In this document: positions 1 through 5,727 of the stretch, piece by piece | Position numbering within the stretch: position 1 is the first letter of the stretch | Layout: every line of letters starts with the position of its first letter | DNA from: an uncultured Lachnospiraceae bacterium | Lineage (GTDB): Bacteria > Bacillota > Clostridia > Lachnospirales > Lachnospiraceae | Length of the DNA stretch: 6,079 nucleotides | Direction: 5' to 3' | Assembly (NCBI GenBank): GCA_958426095.1 | Contig: CATZYB010000152.1 | Location: forward strand, 1 to 6,079 | Program-made: the position numbers and the translations under genes | Notes under the pieces: generated by a model | Databases searched by the model: none | What the model saw: only the letters and a program-made list of their open reading frames with translations | What the model was told of the DNA's origin: nothing

Positions 1-54
1 GTGTTTTGTAAGTATAATGCATTTATGGATAAGGTAATTGAGGTGTTTAATTAA
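1..54 (+). pseudogene. Upstream fragment of Rad3/DinG-like helicase, ended by in-frame TAA
   Basis: Frame 1 is open from the window edge and reads VFCKYNAFMDKVIEVFN before a TAA at 52-54. This resembles the start of the C-terminal helicase domain in Rad3/DinG-like helicases, where a hydrophobic strand and an aromatic residue (family pattern close to FFPSY) precede a helix ending in VYEVF. After the stop, the same frame continues as REMPKEGHGLQVFRQESGM, which is the expected next part of that domain. The TAA therefore seems to replace a sense codon; GAA or CAA would need only one base change. The other two forward frames stop within the first 40 bases, so a frameshift does not explain the break. 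The rest of the N-terminal helicase lies outside the window. Confidence 0.6.
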
Positions 55-60
55 AGAGAA

Positions 61-558
61 ATGCCGAAAGAGGGGCACGGCCTGCAGGTGTTCAGACAGG
101 AAAGCGGTATGAACGAGGATGAACGGCGGGCCTTTCTTGAAAATTTTAAAGAGAAGCCCCATGAAACGATTCTTGGTTTTGGCGTGCTTGGCGGTATATT
201 TTCTGAAGGAATCGATTTAAAAGCAGACCGATTGATCGGAGTGATCATTGTTGGCACCGGACTTCCGGGAATTAGCAGTGAGAGAGAACTTTTAAAGGTC
301 TATTTCGATGAAAGAAAGGGCCGGGGATTTGATTATGCCTATCTTTTTCCGGGAATGAACAAGGTACTTCAGGCCGGGGGCCGTGTCATTCGTTCCGAGG
401 AGGACCGGGGAATTATTGCGCTGCTGGATGAAAGATTTAATTACGGCAGCTATCAGCGGCTTTTCCCGCGGGAATGGATTCCCTTCCAGAAATTAAGCAA
501 AGATTCGATTGAGAAAATTATTGAAAAATTCTGGACAGAACAAATAAATACTCTATAA
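61..558 (+). CDS. Rad3/DinG-like ATP-dependent DNA helicase, C-terminal fragment
   Basis: This 165-residue frame is the C-terminal part of the second RecA-like domain (helicase C2 family) of an iron-sulfur superfamily 2 DNA helicase of the Rad3/XPD/DinG group. These enzymes unwind DNA with ATP in replication and repair. Visible landmarks are motif V, GGIFSEGIDLK at residues 44-54, and motif VI, QAGGRVIR at 104-111, with the arginine finger region. DYAYLFPGMNKVLQ (91-104) and LFPREW (134-139) are also typical of clostridial members of about 750-800 residues. The ATP-binding Walker A, DEAD box and 4Fe-4S regions would lie upstream of the window. The ATG at 61 is only the first Met after an in-frame TAA at 52-54 and has no good ribosome binding site, so this is probably part of a larger, interrupted gene and could be made only by readthrough or reinitiation. 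The identification of the family is secure; whether the fragment is functional is doubtful. Confidence 0.7.
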   Translation: MPKEGHGLQVFRQESGMNEDERRAFLENFKEKPHETILGFGVLGGIFSEGIDLKADRLIGVIIVGTGLPGISSERELLKVYFDERKGRGFDYAYLFPGMNKVLQAGGRVIRSEEDRGIIALLDERFNYGSYQRLFPREWIPFQKLSKDSIEKIIEKFWTEQINTL

Positions 559-559
559 T
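532..559 (+). promoter_or_regulatory. Candidate sigma-A promoter for the hydrogenase operon
   Basis: TGGACA at 532-537 (one mismatch to TTGACA) and a perfect TATAAT at 554-559 are separated by 16 bases. They sit over the last codons and stop of the helicase gene, and transcription would start about 25 bases before the ferredoxin ATG at 593. No terminator separates helicase and ferredoxin, so readthrough from upstream is also possible. The AT-rich context makes chance matches likely, hence modest confidence. Confidence 0.4.
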
Positions 560-592
560 AAAATTAAGAAAAGAAATTAAGGAGGTTATTTC

Positions 593-835
593 ATGGTAAT
601 CACAATTTGCATAGGCAGCTCCTGTCATCTGAAGGGTTCCAGAAGTGTCATTCAGGGACTTCAGAAAAAAATTCAGGAAAATAATCTGGCTTCCAAGATT
701 GAATTAAACGGCTCTTTCTGCACGGGTGAGTGCGAAAAGGGCGTGTGTGTAAAGATTGATGAAGAATTGTTTTCCGTTTCACCGGAAACTGTAGATACAT
801 TTTTTGCAAATGAGGTACTCAGGAGGGTTAATTAG
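593..835 (+). CDS. Thioredoxin-like [2Fe-2S] ferredoxin (NuoE/HymA-like), first gene of the hydrogenase operon
   Basis: This is an 80-residue cytosolic protein with the fold and cysteine pattern of thioredoxin-like [2Fe-2S] ferredoxins, the family that includes the NuoE C-terminal domain and the small subunits of bifurcating hydrogenases. The likely cluster ligands are C6 and C11 (C-x4-C in ICIGSSCHLKG) and C43 and C47 (C-x3-C in SFCTGEC). An additional C52 follows. It has no N-terminal NuoE helical domain and so is a minimal single-domain carrier. The start is well supported by AAGGAGG at 579-585, seven bases before the ATG. Its TAG stop shares one base with the GTG start of the next gene, so the two are probably translationally coupled. 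From context it most likely passes electrons to or from the sensory hydrogenase encoded next; the direct partner is an inference. Confidence 0.85.
   Translation: MVITICIGSSCHLKGSRSVIQGLQKKIQENNLASKIELNGSFCTGECEKGVCVKIDEELFSVSPETVDTFFANEVLRRVN
821..827 (+). promoter_or_regulatory. Ribosome binding site supporting the GTG start of hydS
   Basis: AGGAGGG lies inside the last codons of the ferredoxin gene, seven bases before GTG at 835. The first downstream in-frame ATG is far inside the protein, after both ferredoxin cysteine motifs, so the GTG start is the only one that keeps the full N-terminal 2x[4Fe-4S] domain. Confidence 0.75.
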
Positions 836-2562
836 TGGCGGCAATAGGATTTAAGACGGCAAAATGCAAAGACTGTTATAAATGCGTGCGTATATGTCCG
901 GTAAAGTCCATTCGTATAAAGGATGAACATGCGCTTTATGTGGCGGACGAATGTATTTTGTGCGGCAAATGTCTGGAAGCCTGTCCACAGGATGCGGTTA
1001 TTTATGTCAGTGATCTGAAAAAGGCAAAGAAATATATCCGGGAAGGCCATGTGACGGTCGCATCACTGGACCCTGCATATCTGGGAGTTTTTGGAGACAC
1101 GGAAAATGGTACGGGTCAACTGAGAGGCGCATTACATAAATTGGGCTTTACTCATATCCGGGAAACAGCGGAAGGAGCTGCCCATGTGACGAAGGCTTAT
1201 GAGCGTCTCATTCAGGAAGGGACGATGAATAATATTATTACTTCCTCCTGTACGGCCATTAATGAGCTGGTCGAAAAATATTACACGGACATGATCCCGG
1301 ATATGGCGCCGGTCGTTTCGCCGATGACAGCCCATGGTATGATGCTGAAAGAAGAATTCGGCCCGGATGCCAAAGTTATATATATAGGAAGCTGTACGGC
1401 CAGAGGCCGTGAAGCGGTTCGGGAACGATGCCGCGGAACTTATGTGGATGCGGTGTTGGATTTTCAGGAGCTTCGAAGTTGGCTGGATGAAGAAAATATT
1501 GATTTGGATCAATGTGAGTTTTATCCAAGAGAAGGAACCAATGCCCTGGTTAATGGCCTGTATGGCGTCAGCGGCGGTATTTTATCTGCTGTGGAGGCAG
1601 ATAAAGGTTTTGGAAAATACGAACAGCTTTATGTGGATGGGATTGACTCGGTGAAAGAATTATTTGATTGTATCCGCAAAGGCGAGATCAATAATTGCTT
1701 TATTGAGGTGTCGTCCTGTGTCGGCGGCTGTATCAATGGCCCATTGGCCGGAGGTCGTGAGAGCGACCGATTTAAGGCGCGGATTTATACAAATCAGAAG
1801 ATTATCCGGGAATTTCCACAGGATATGGCCAAAATGAAAGAAAGTATCCTTCTGAAAAAGGAATTCACAGAGTCCTCACGCAAGGCAGTCATGCCGACAG
1901 AGGAGGAGATTCAGGAAGCGCTTCGCCGGGATGGGAAAGCATCCCCGGAAAAACAGCTGAACTGCGGCGCCTGCGGTTTTAAGACCTGCCGGGATAAGGC
2001 TATTGCCCGCTGTCAGAATAAAGGCCAGTTGAATCTTTGTATTCCTTATATGTATCAGCAGGCCCGTTCCATGGCCGAGGTGATCCTATCCGTAACTCCG
2101 AATTTGATCATTGTTGTGGACGAAAAGCTGAGGATCCGCCAGTTTAATAATGCGGCGGAAGTCATGTTTAATATTTCGGCCGAGGAAGCCTATCGCATGC
2201 CGGTGGCCAATCTTATTGATCCGGTAGATTTTGAAGAGGTTTTCCGTGAAAAGCGCAGTATTATGAATAAAAAAGTCACCTATCCTCAATATAACCTGGT
2301 GACCATGCAGAATATTATCTATATTCGGGATATGAATTGTGCTCTCGGGATTTTGAGAAATATAACTGCGGAGGAAAAAATTCGTGAGCAGCATGACCGT
2401 ATGCGCAGAGACGCTATGGATATTGCACAGAAGGTCATTGATAAACAGATGATGGTAGCCCAGGAAATTGCCGGACTGCTTGGAGAGACCACAGCGGAGA
2501 CAAAAGTCACTCTGACGAAAATGCGGGACAGCATTTTTTATGATGGAGAAGAGAATTTATGA
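835..2562 (+). CDS. hydS: Putative H2-sensing [FeFe]-hydrogenase with Fes and PAS domains (HydS, group C type)
   Basis: This 575-residue protein starts with a two-cluster ferredoxin domain (C11, C14, C17, C21 and C40, C43, C46, C50). Next is an [FeFe]-hydrogenase H-domain (about 70-335), a Fes-type 4Fe-4S domain (C377-x2-C380-x4-C385-x16-C402), a PAS domain (about 415-510) and a helical tail. The four H-cluster cysteines are present: C139 in TSSCT, C187 in GSCTAR, and C295 and C299 in SSCVGGC. Catalytic-pocket residues are changed: the proton-relay Cys of TSCCP is Ser138, the methionine before the second ligand is Gly185, the conserved Lys is Arg190, and the Met of EVMAC is Ser293. In this family such changes, together with a C-terminal PAS module, mark sensory rather than high-turnover enzymes. 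The GTG start overlaps the preceding stop by one base, and its TGA overlaps the phosphatase ATG (ATGA). Its role is inferred to be detecting H2 or redox state and signalling to that phosphatase. Confidence 0.88.
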   Translation: MAAIGFKTAKCKDCYKCVRICPVKSIRIKDEHALYVADECILCGKCLEACPQDAVIYVSDLKKAKKYIREGHVTVASLDPAYLGVFGDTENGTGQLRGALHKLGFTHIRETAEGAAHVTKAYERLIQEGTMNNIITSSCTAINELVEKYYTDMIPDMAPVVSPMTAHGMMLKEEFGPDAKVIYIGSCTARGREAVRERCRGTYVDAVLDFQELRSWLDEENIDLDQCEFYPREGTNALVNGLYGVSGGILSAVEADKGFGKYEQLYVDGIDSVKELFDCIRKGEINNCFIEVSSCVGGCINGPLAGGRESDRFKARIYTNQKIIREFPQDMAKMKESILLKKEFTESSRKAVMPTEEEIQEALRRDGKASPEKQLNCGACGFKTCRDKAIARCQNKGQLNLCIPYMYQQARSMAEVILSVTPNLIIVVDEKLRIRQFNNAAEVMFNISAEEAYRMPVANLIDPVDFEEVFREKRSIMNKKVTYPQYNLVTMQNIIYIRDMNCALGILRNITAEEKIREQHDRMRRDAMDIAQKVIDKQMMVAQEIAGLLGETTAETKVTLTKMRDSIFYDGEENL

Positions 2563-3731
2563 ATATGAGTCTGGATATCGCATGGAAAAGCCTGAATAAA
2601 AAGAAGGAAGAACTGTGCGGTGACACGGTGGAAATTATTAAAACTGAAGATTCGGATATATTACTTCTGTCGGATGGAATGGGGAGTGGTGTAAAAGCGA
2701 ATATTCTGTCCACATTGACAACAAAGATCATGGGCACTATGCTGAAAAACGGCGCATCGATCGAAGAATGTGTGACGACCATTGCCAGGACCCTTCCGGT
2801 GTGTCAGACACGTCATGTGGCTTATTCAACATTCAGCGTTCTTCAGATCTACAGAGATGGAAAAGCCCTGCTGCTTGAATACGACAATCCTGGCGGGATT
2901 TTGATCCGGGGCGGTCATCATCGGGATGTACCTTTTTTGGTGCGGGAGATTGAAGGAAAGATTATCCGGGAATATCATTTTAATGTCTGTTATGGCGATT
3001 ACTATGTGATGATGAGTGATGGCGTTATTCATGCCGGAGTCGGAAAAAAATCCGGTTTTGGCTGGCCAAGAGCAGAGGTTGTCCGCTATGTGGAGGATGT
3101 CTGCGCTTCAAATATCTCCAGTTCCCGGCTTATGTCCATGATCAGCAATCGCTGCAACATGCTTTATGACGGAGAGCCGGGGGACGATACGACCGTCATT
3201 ACCATTAAGGTAACGCGGCCAAAGACGGTGAGTCTGTTTACCGGTCCGCCGGTCAACAAAGAAGATGACGCCCGTGTTATGAAAGAATTCATGGCAAAAT
3301 CGGGGAAAAAGATTGTCTGCGGAGGGACATCCTCCAATATCGTTGCCCGTTATCTGAATAAGCCGATTAAAGCATCTTTAGATTATTTTGATCCGGATAT
3401 ACCGCCGACGGCAGAGATTGAAGGAATGGATCTTGTTACAGAAGGCGTATTAACGCTGAATCGTACAGTTCAAATACTGAGTAATTATAATGCAGGCAAA
3501 GTTGATGAGGGCTTTTTTGGCCAGCTTTACGGCAAAGACGGGGCGGCCAGGCTTGGAAAGATTTTAATTGAAGAATGCAATCATTTAAATATATTTGTCG
3601 GAAAGGCAATTAATGAAACCTATCAGGCGGCGGCGCTGCCTTTTGATTTGAGTATTCGCCAGCGGTTGGTGGAACAGCTTGTAAATGAATGTAAAAAAAT
3701 GGGAAAGACCGTAACTGTGAAATATTATTAA
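2559..3731 (+). CDS. PP2C/SpoIIE-family serine/threonine phosphatase, putative HydS output protein
   Basis: This is a soluble protein of 390 residues whose first ~220 residues form a PP2C/SpoIIE-type phosphatase domain. The Mn/Mg-binding aspartates are visible: D22 in CGDT, D39 in LLSDGMGSG (36-44), D154 in MMSDG (151-155), and D209/D210 in GEPGDDTTV. These keep the catalytic core intact, so it is probably active on phospho-Ser/Thr. Residues about 225-390 form a second region with CGGTSSNIVARYLNK (254-268) and EGMDLVTEGVLTLNR (288-302), which I cannot assign to a known family. No membrane segment is seen. Its ATG overlaps the hydS stop as ATGA, with GGAGAAGAG at 2545-2553 as the ribosome binding site. 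This overlap points to stoichiometric coupling with the sensor, and [FeFe]-hydrogenases with PAS domains are known to co-occur with phosphatases (group C3 in the HydDB scheme). The substrate and any antagonistic kinase are not encoded here. A second Met two codons downstream is a possible alternative start. Confidence 0.85.
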   Translation: MNMSLDIAWKSLNKKKEELCGDTVEIIKTEDSDILLLSDGMGSGVKANILSTLTTKIMGTMLKNGASIEECVTTIARTLPVCQTRHVAYSTFSVLQIYRDGKALLLEYDNPGGILIRGGHHRDVPFLVREIEGKIIREYHFNVCYGDYYVMMSDGVIHAGVGKKSGFGWPRAEVVRYVEDVCASNISSSRLMSMISNRCNMLYDGEPGDDTTVITIKVTRPKTVSLFTGPPVNKEDDARVMKEFMAKSGKKIVCGGTSSNIVARYLNKPIKASLDYFDPDIPPTAEIEGMDLVTEGVLTLNRTVQILSNYNAGKVDEGFFGQLYGKDGAARLGKILIEECNHLNIFVGKAINETYQAAALPFDLSIRQRLVEQLVNECKKMGKTVTVKYY

Positions 3732-3756
3732 CGGCACAGACTTATAGGAGAATGAA

Positions 3757-5214
3757 ATGAAAAGAGAATTTATGACCGATATTAATAAAATCAAATTTGA
3801 GGTATACCGTGAAGTAGCCCGTATGGCCTTTGACGGTAAACTAAAGGAATGTGCGGATGAAATCCCTTATAACATTATCCCAGGGAATACGCCGCACTAC
3901 CGTTGCTGCGTTTATAAAGAGCGGGAAATTATCCGTCAGCGAGTACGGCTGGCTGAAGGGCATACACCGCTGCCGGGCGGAAATATAAAAAATATTGTCC
4001 AGGTGCTTCCGGCCGCTTGCGAAGGCTGTCCGATCAACCGTTTCAGCGTGACAAATAACTGCCAGATGTGTATGGCGAAGAAATGTATGTCCGCCTGCAA
4101 TTTTGGCGCCATTACTTTTGAGAGTGGCCGTGCCCATATTGACCCTAAGAAATGTAAAGAATGCGGCCGATGTGTGGAAGCCTGCCCATATAACGCCATT
4201 GCCGATCTGATGCGTCCGTGTAAACGGGCTTGTCCGGTGGATGCTATTTCTTATGATGAAGATATGATCGTTCAGATTGACGATAAGAAATGCATCAGCT
4301 GCGGTCAGTGCGTTGTCGGATGTCCCTTTGGAGCGATTTCAGACAGGACCTTCATGGTGGATGTTATCCGTCTGATGAATAATGGCGTAAAGGTTTATGC
4401 CATGGTGGCGCCGGCTATTGAAGGTCAGTTTGGCAGCGATGTTTCCGTCGGAATGATTCGGGAAGCCGTGAAAGATCTGGGCTTTGCCGATATGTTTGAA
4501 GTATCGCTGGGCGCCGATTTCGTGTCTAAAAATGAAGCTCTGGAACTGGAAGAAAAAGTTAAAGCCGGAGAAAAGATGACAACCTCCTGTTGTCCGGCTT
4601 TTGTCAATATGATCAAGAAACATTTTCCTCAGGTCGCAGATAAAATGTCGACGACTGTATCCCCGATGCAGGCCACAGCCCGGCTGATCAAGGCGATGTA
4701 TCCGGATGCCCTCTGTGTCTTTATCGGACCATGTATTGCTAAAAAGAGCGAAGTCATCGATTCTATCACAATGGGCGGCGCAGATTATGCACTGACTTAT
4801 GAAGAACTCTATGCTATGATGGAGGCCAAGGGTGTGGATCCATCCGACTATACCGGAGAGCTTCAGCAGGGAAGTAAGTTTGGTAAAAATTATTCTGTAT
4901 CCGGCGGCGTTACGGCAGCCGTACTTCAGACCTACAAAGAAAGAAATGAAGACGTACCGGTGAAAGTCTGCAAAGCCAATGGCGCTTTGGAATGTAAAAA
5001 AGCGCTGATGCTTTTGAAAGTGGGCCGTTTGCCGGAAGACTTTATTGAAGGTATGGCTTGCGTTGGCGGCTGTGTCAGCGGTCCGGCCATGCTGAACAAA
5101 GACCGTACGTTTATGAAGGATCGAAATGCACAGATCGCCCAGGCAGATGATCGTCAGATCATTGCCAATGTGGATACTTACGATGAATATCAGGTACACA
5201 TGCACCGTAAATAA
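3757..5214 (+). CDS. hydA: [FeFe]-hydrogenase, group B type, with multiple 4Fe-4S clusters
   Basis: This 485-residue cytosolic enzyme most likely catalyses 2H+ + 2e- to H2 with reduced ferredoxin. It has an N-terminal region of about 85 residues with HYRCCVYKER (47-56), ferredoxin motifs (C102, C105, C110, C114; C133, C136, C139, C143; C179, C182, C185, C189) and an H-domain from about 210. H-cluster motifs are TTSCCPAF (C278 proton relay, C279 ligand), GPCIAKKSE (C326, K329) and EGMACVGGC (M433, C435, C439). E260 and E263 align with the known proton-transfer glutamates, so the catalytic machinery looks complete. Gly324 where most enzymes have Met, together with the CEGCPINR motif, fits group B. 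AGGAG at 3746-3750 supports the start; Met6 is an alternative. It lies 25 bases after the phosphatase and ends the operon before a terminator. Maturases HydE/F/G are absent from the window. The gene name is generic; hydA2 has been used for a similar enzyme next to a sensory hydrogenase. Confidence 0.9.
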   Translation: MKREFMTDINKIKFEVYREVARMAFDGKLKECADEIPYNIIPGNTPHYRCCVYKEREIIRQRVRLAEGHTPLPGGNIKNIVQVLPAACEGCPINRFSVTNNCQMCMAKKCMSACNFGAITFESGRAHIDPKKCKECGRCVEACPYNAIADLMRPCKRACPVDAISYDEDMIVQIDDKKCISCGQCVVGCPFGAISDRTFMVDVIRLMNNGVKVYAMVAPAIEGQFGSDVSVGMIREAVKDLGFADMFEVSLGADFVSKNEALELEEKVKAGEKMTTSCCPAFVNMIKKHFPQVADKMSTTVSPMQATARLIKAMYPDALCVFIGPCIAKKSEVIDSITMGGADYALTYEELYAMMEAKGVDPSDYTGELQQGSKFGKNYSVSGGVTAAVLQTYKERNEDVPVKVCKANGALECKKALMLLKVGRLPEDFIEGMACVGGCVSGPAMLNKDRTFMKDRNAQIAQADDRQIIANVDTYDEYQVHMHRK

Positions 5215-5227
5215 AAAAATTTTACAT

Positions 5228-5265
5228 AAAAAGACAGAAGGTTCTTGACCATTTCTGTCTTTTTT
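5228..5265 (+). terminator. Rho-independent terminator of the hydrogenase operon
   Basis: A 12-bp perfect stem, AAAAAGACAGAA (5228-5239) with TTCTGTCTTTTT (5253-5264), is extended by an inner GGT/ACC pairing and ends in a T run. It begins 13 bases after the hydrogenase stop. The A-rich left arm pairs with the T tract, so it could also work in reverse, but no gene on the other strand needs it. Confidence 0.88.
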
Positions 5266-5273
5266 GTTATTAT
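5245..5273 (+). promoter_or_regulatory. Candidate promoter of the perR-like gene
   Basis: TTGACC (5245-5250), 17 bases, then TATTAT (5268-5273) fits a sigma-A promoter with one mismatch in each hexamer. TATAAT at 5271-5276 is an alternative -10, but with a 20-base spacer. The -35 lies in the loop side of the preceding terminator hairpin, so the two elements are interleaved. Transcription would start near 5280, just before a Fur/PerR-like box. Confidence 0.55.
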
Positions 5274-5284
5274 AATAAAAGTAA

Positions 5285-5308
5285 CGAGAATGATTATTAA
5301 TATTATAA
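5285..5308 (+). promoter_or_regulatory. Overlapping Fur/PerR-like operator boxes upstream of perR
   Basis: CGAGAATGATTATTA (5285-5299) matches 12 of 14 defined positions of the 7-1-7 Fur-type consensus TGATAATNATTATCA. TTATTAATATTATAA (5294-5308) matches 12 of 14 positions of the Bacillus PerR box TTATAATNATTATAA. They overlap each other just downstream of the predicted transcription start and just upstream of the ribosome binding site. This suggests negative autoregulation. AT-rich background inflates the match, especially for the second box. Confidence 0.55.
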
Positions 5309-5323
5309 GAAAGGAGGAGCCCT

Positions 5324-5719
5324 ATGGCTGCCCTGAAATATAGCAGACAGAGAGAAGCGATAAAAAATTATCTTGAAGGCCGCACAGATCACCCGACAGC
5401 AGATATGGTATATATGGCTATCCGGGAGATTTATCCGAATATCAGCCTGGGAACCGTATATAGGAATTTAACCCTCCTTGCAAAACAGGGGGAAATTTCC
5501 AAGATTTCCTGTGGGGAAAACAGCGATCGTTTTGATGCCCGGACCGATCCCCATTATCATTTTATTTGTGAAAGCTGCGGTCAGGTGGAAGATCTTCCGG
5601 CGATGGATATGCAGATGGTGAATGAATGGGCCGGAAAACATTACGAGGGAGAAATTGCAGGACATCAGCTCTATTTTTACGGTAAATGCAGAAAATGTAA
5701 AGAAAAAGAAAAATATTAA
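5324..5719 (+). CDS. perR: Fur-family transcriptional regulator, PerR-like peroxide sensor
   Basis: This 131-residue Fur-family repressor has a winged-helix DNA-binding domain (about 1-70, recognition helix around LGTVYRNL, 42-49) and a metal-binding dimerisation domain. Aligned by eye to Bacillus subtilis PerR, all five regulatory metal ligands are conserved: H23 (H37 in PerR), D71 (D85), H77 (H91), H79 (H93) and D90 (D104). The structural zinc cysteines are C82/C85 and C122/C125. This pattern favours a metal-catalysed peroxide sensor over an iron-sensing Fur. It is about 14 residues shorter at the N-terminus than B. subtilis PerR. Position 47 is Arg, as in Fur, where B. subtilis PerR has Asn61. 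AAGGAGG at 5311-5317 supports the ATG. It has its own promoter with operator-like boxes and lies upstream of a rubrerythrin, a typical PerR target in clostridia, so it probably represses itself and that gene. Confidence 0.88.
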   Translation: MAALKYSRQREAIKNYLEGRTDHPTADMVYMAIREIYPNISLGTVYRNLTLLAKQGEISKISCGENSDRFDARTDPHYHFICESCGQVEDLPAMDMQMVNEWAGKHYEGEIAGHQLYFYGKCRKCKEKEKY

Positions 5720-5727
5720 AATATCTA

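Noticed and set aside
52..54. Stop codon recoding such as selenocysteine insertion in the helicase
   Set aside because: The codon is TAA rather than TGA, no cysteine is expected at that site in the family, and no recoding hairpin is seen nearby.
371..384. GC-rich inverted repeat around GGCCGGGGGCC in the helicase gene
   Set aside because: It encodes the conserved QAGGRVIR motif and has no T tract, so codon choice explains it better than a terminator or regulatory hairpin.
1243..1260. Possibility that HydS is a degenerate, non-functional hydrogenase because TSCCP reads TSSCT
   Set aside because: All four H-cluster ligands and all ferredoxin and Fes cysteines are intact over 575 open codons, and the substitutions match those expected of sensory enzymes.
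1132..1512. Minus-strand 126-codon open frame inside hydS
   Set aside because: It lies entirely opposite the H-cluster domain, with no domain, promoter or ribosome binding site; codon-pattern shadow.
1409..1654. 81-codon + strand open frame overlapping hydS in another frame
   Set aside because: The hydS frame is uninterrupted and carries conserved motifs across this region, while the alternative product is Trp/Met-rich with no family resemblance.
4339..5205. An 867-base open frame on the minus strand opposite the group B-type hydrogenase
   Set aside because: It mirrors a strongly conserved + strand gene, its translation has no recognisable domain and is His/Phe/Ile-rich as expected of an antisense shadow, and it has no convincing ribosome binding site.
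5712..5724. Small AATATTAAAATAT hairpin after perR as a terminator
   Set aside because: The stem is only a few A-T pairs without a following T run, so it is too weak to call.
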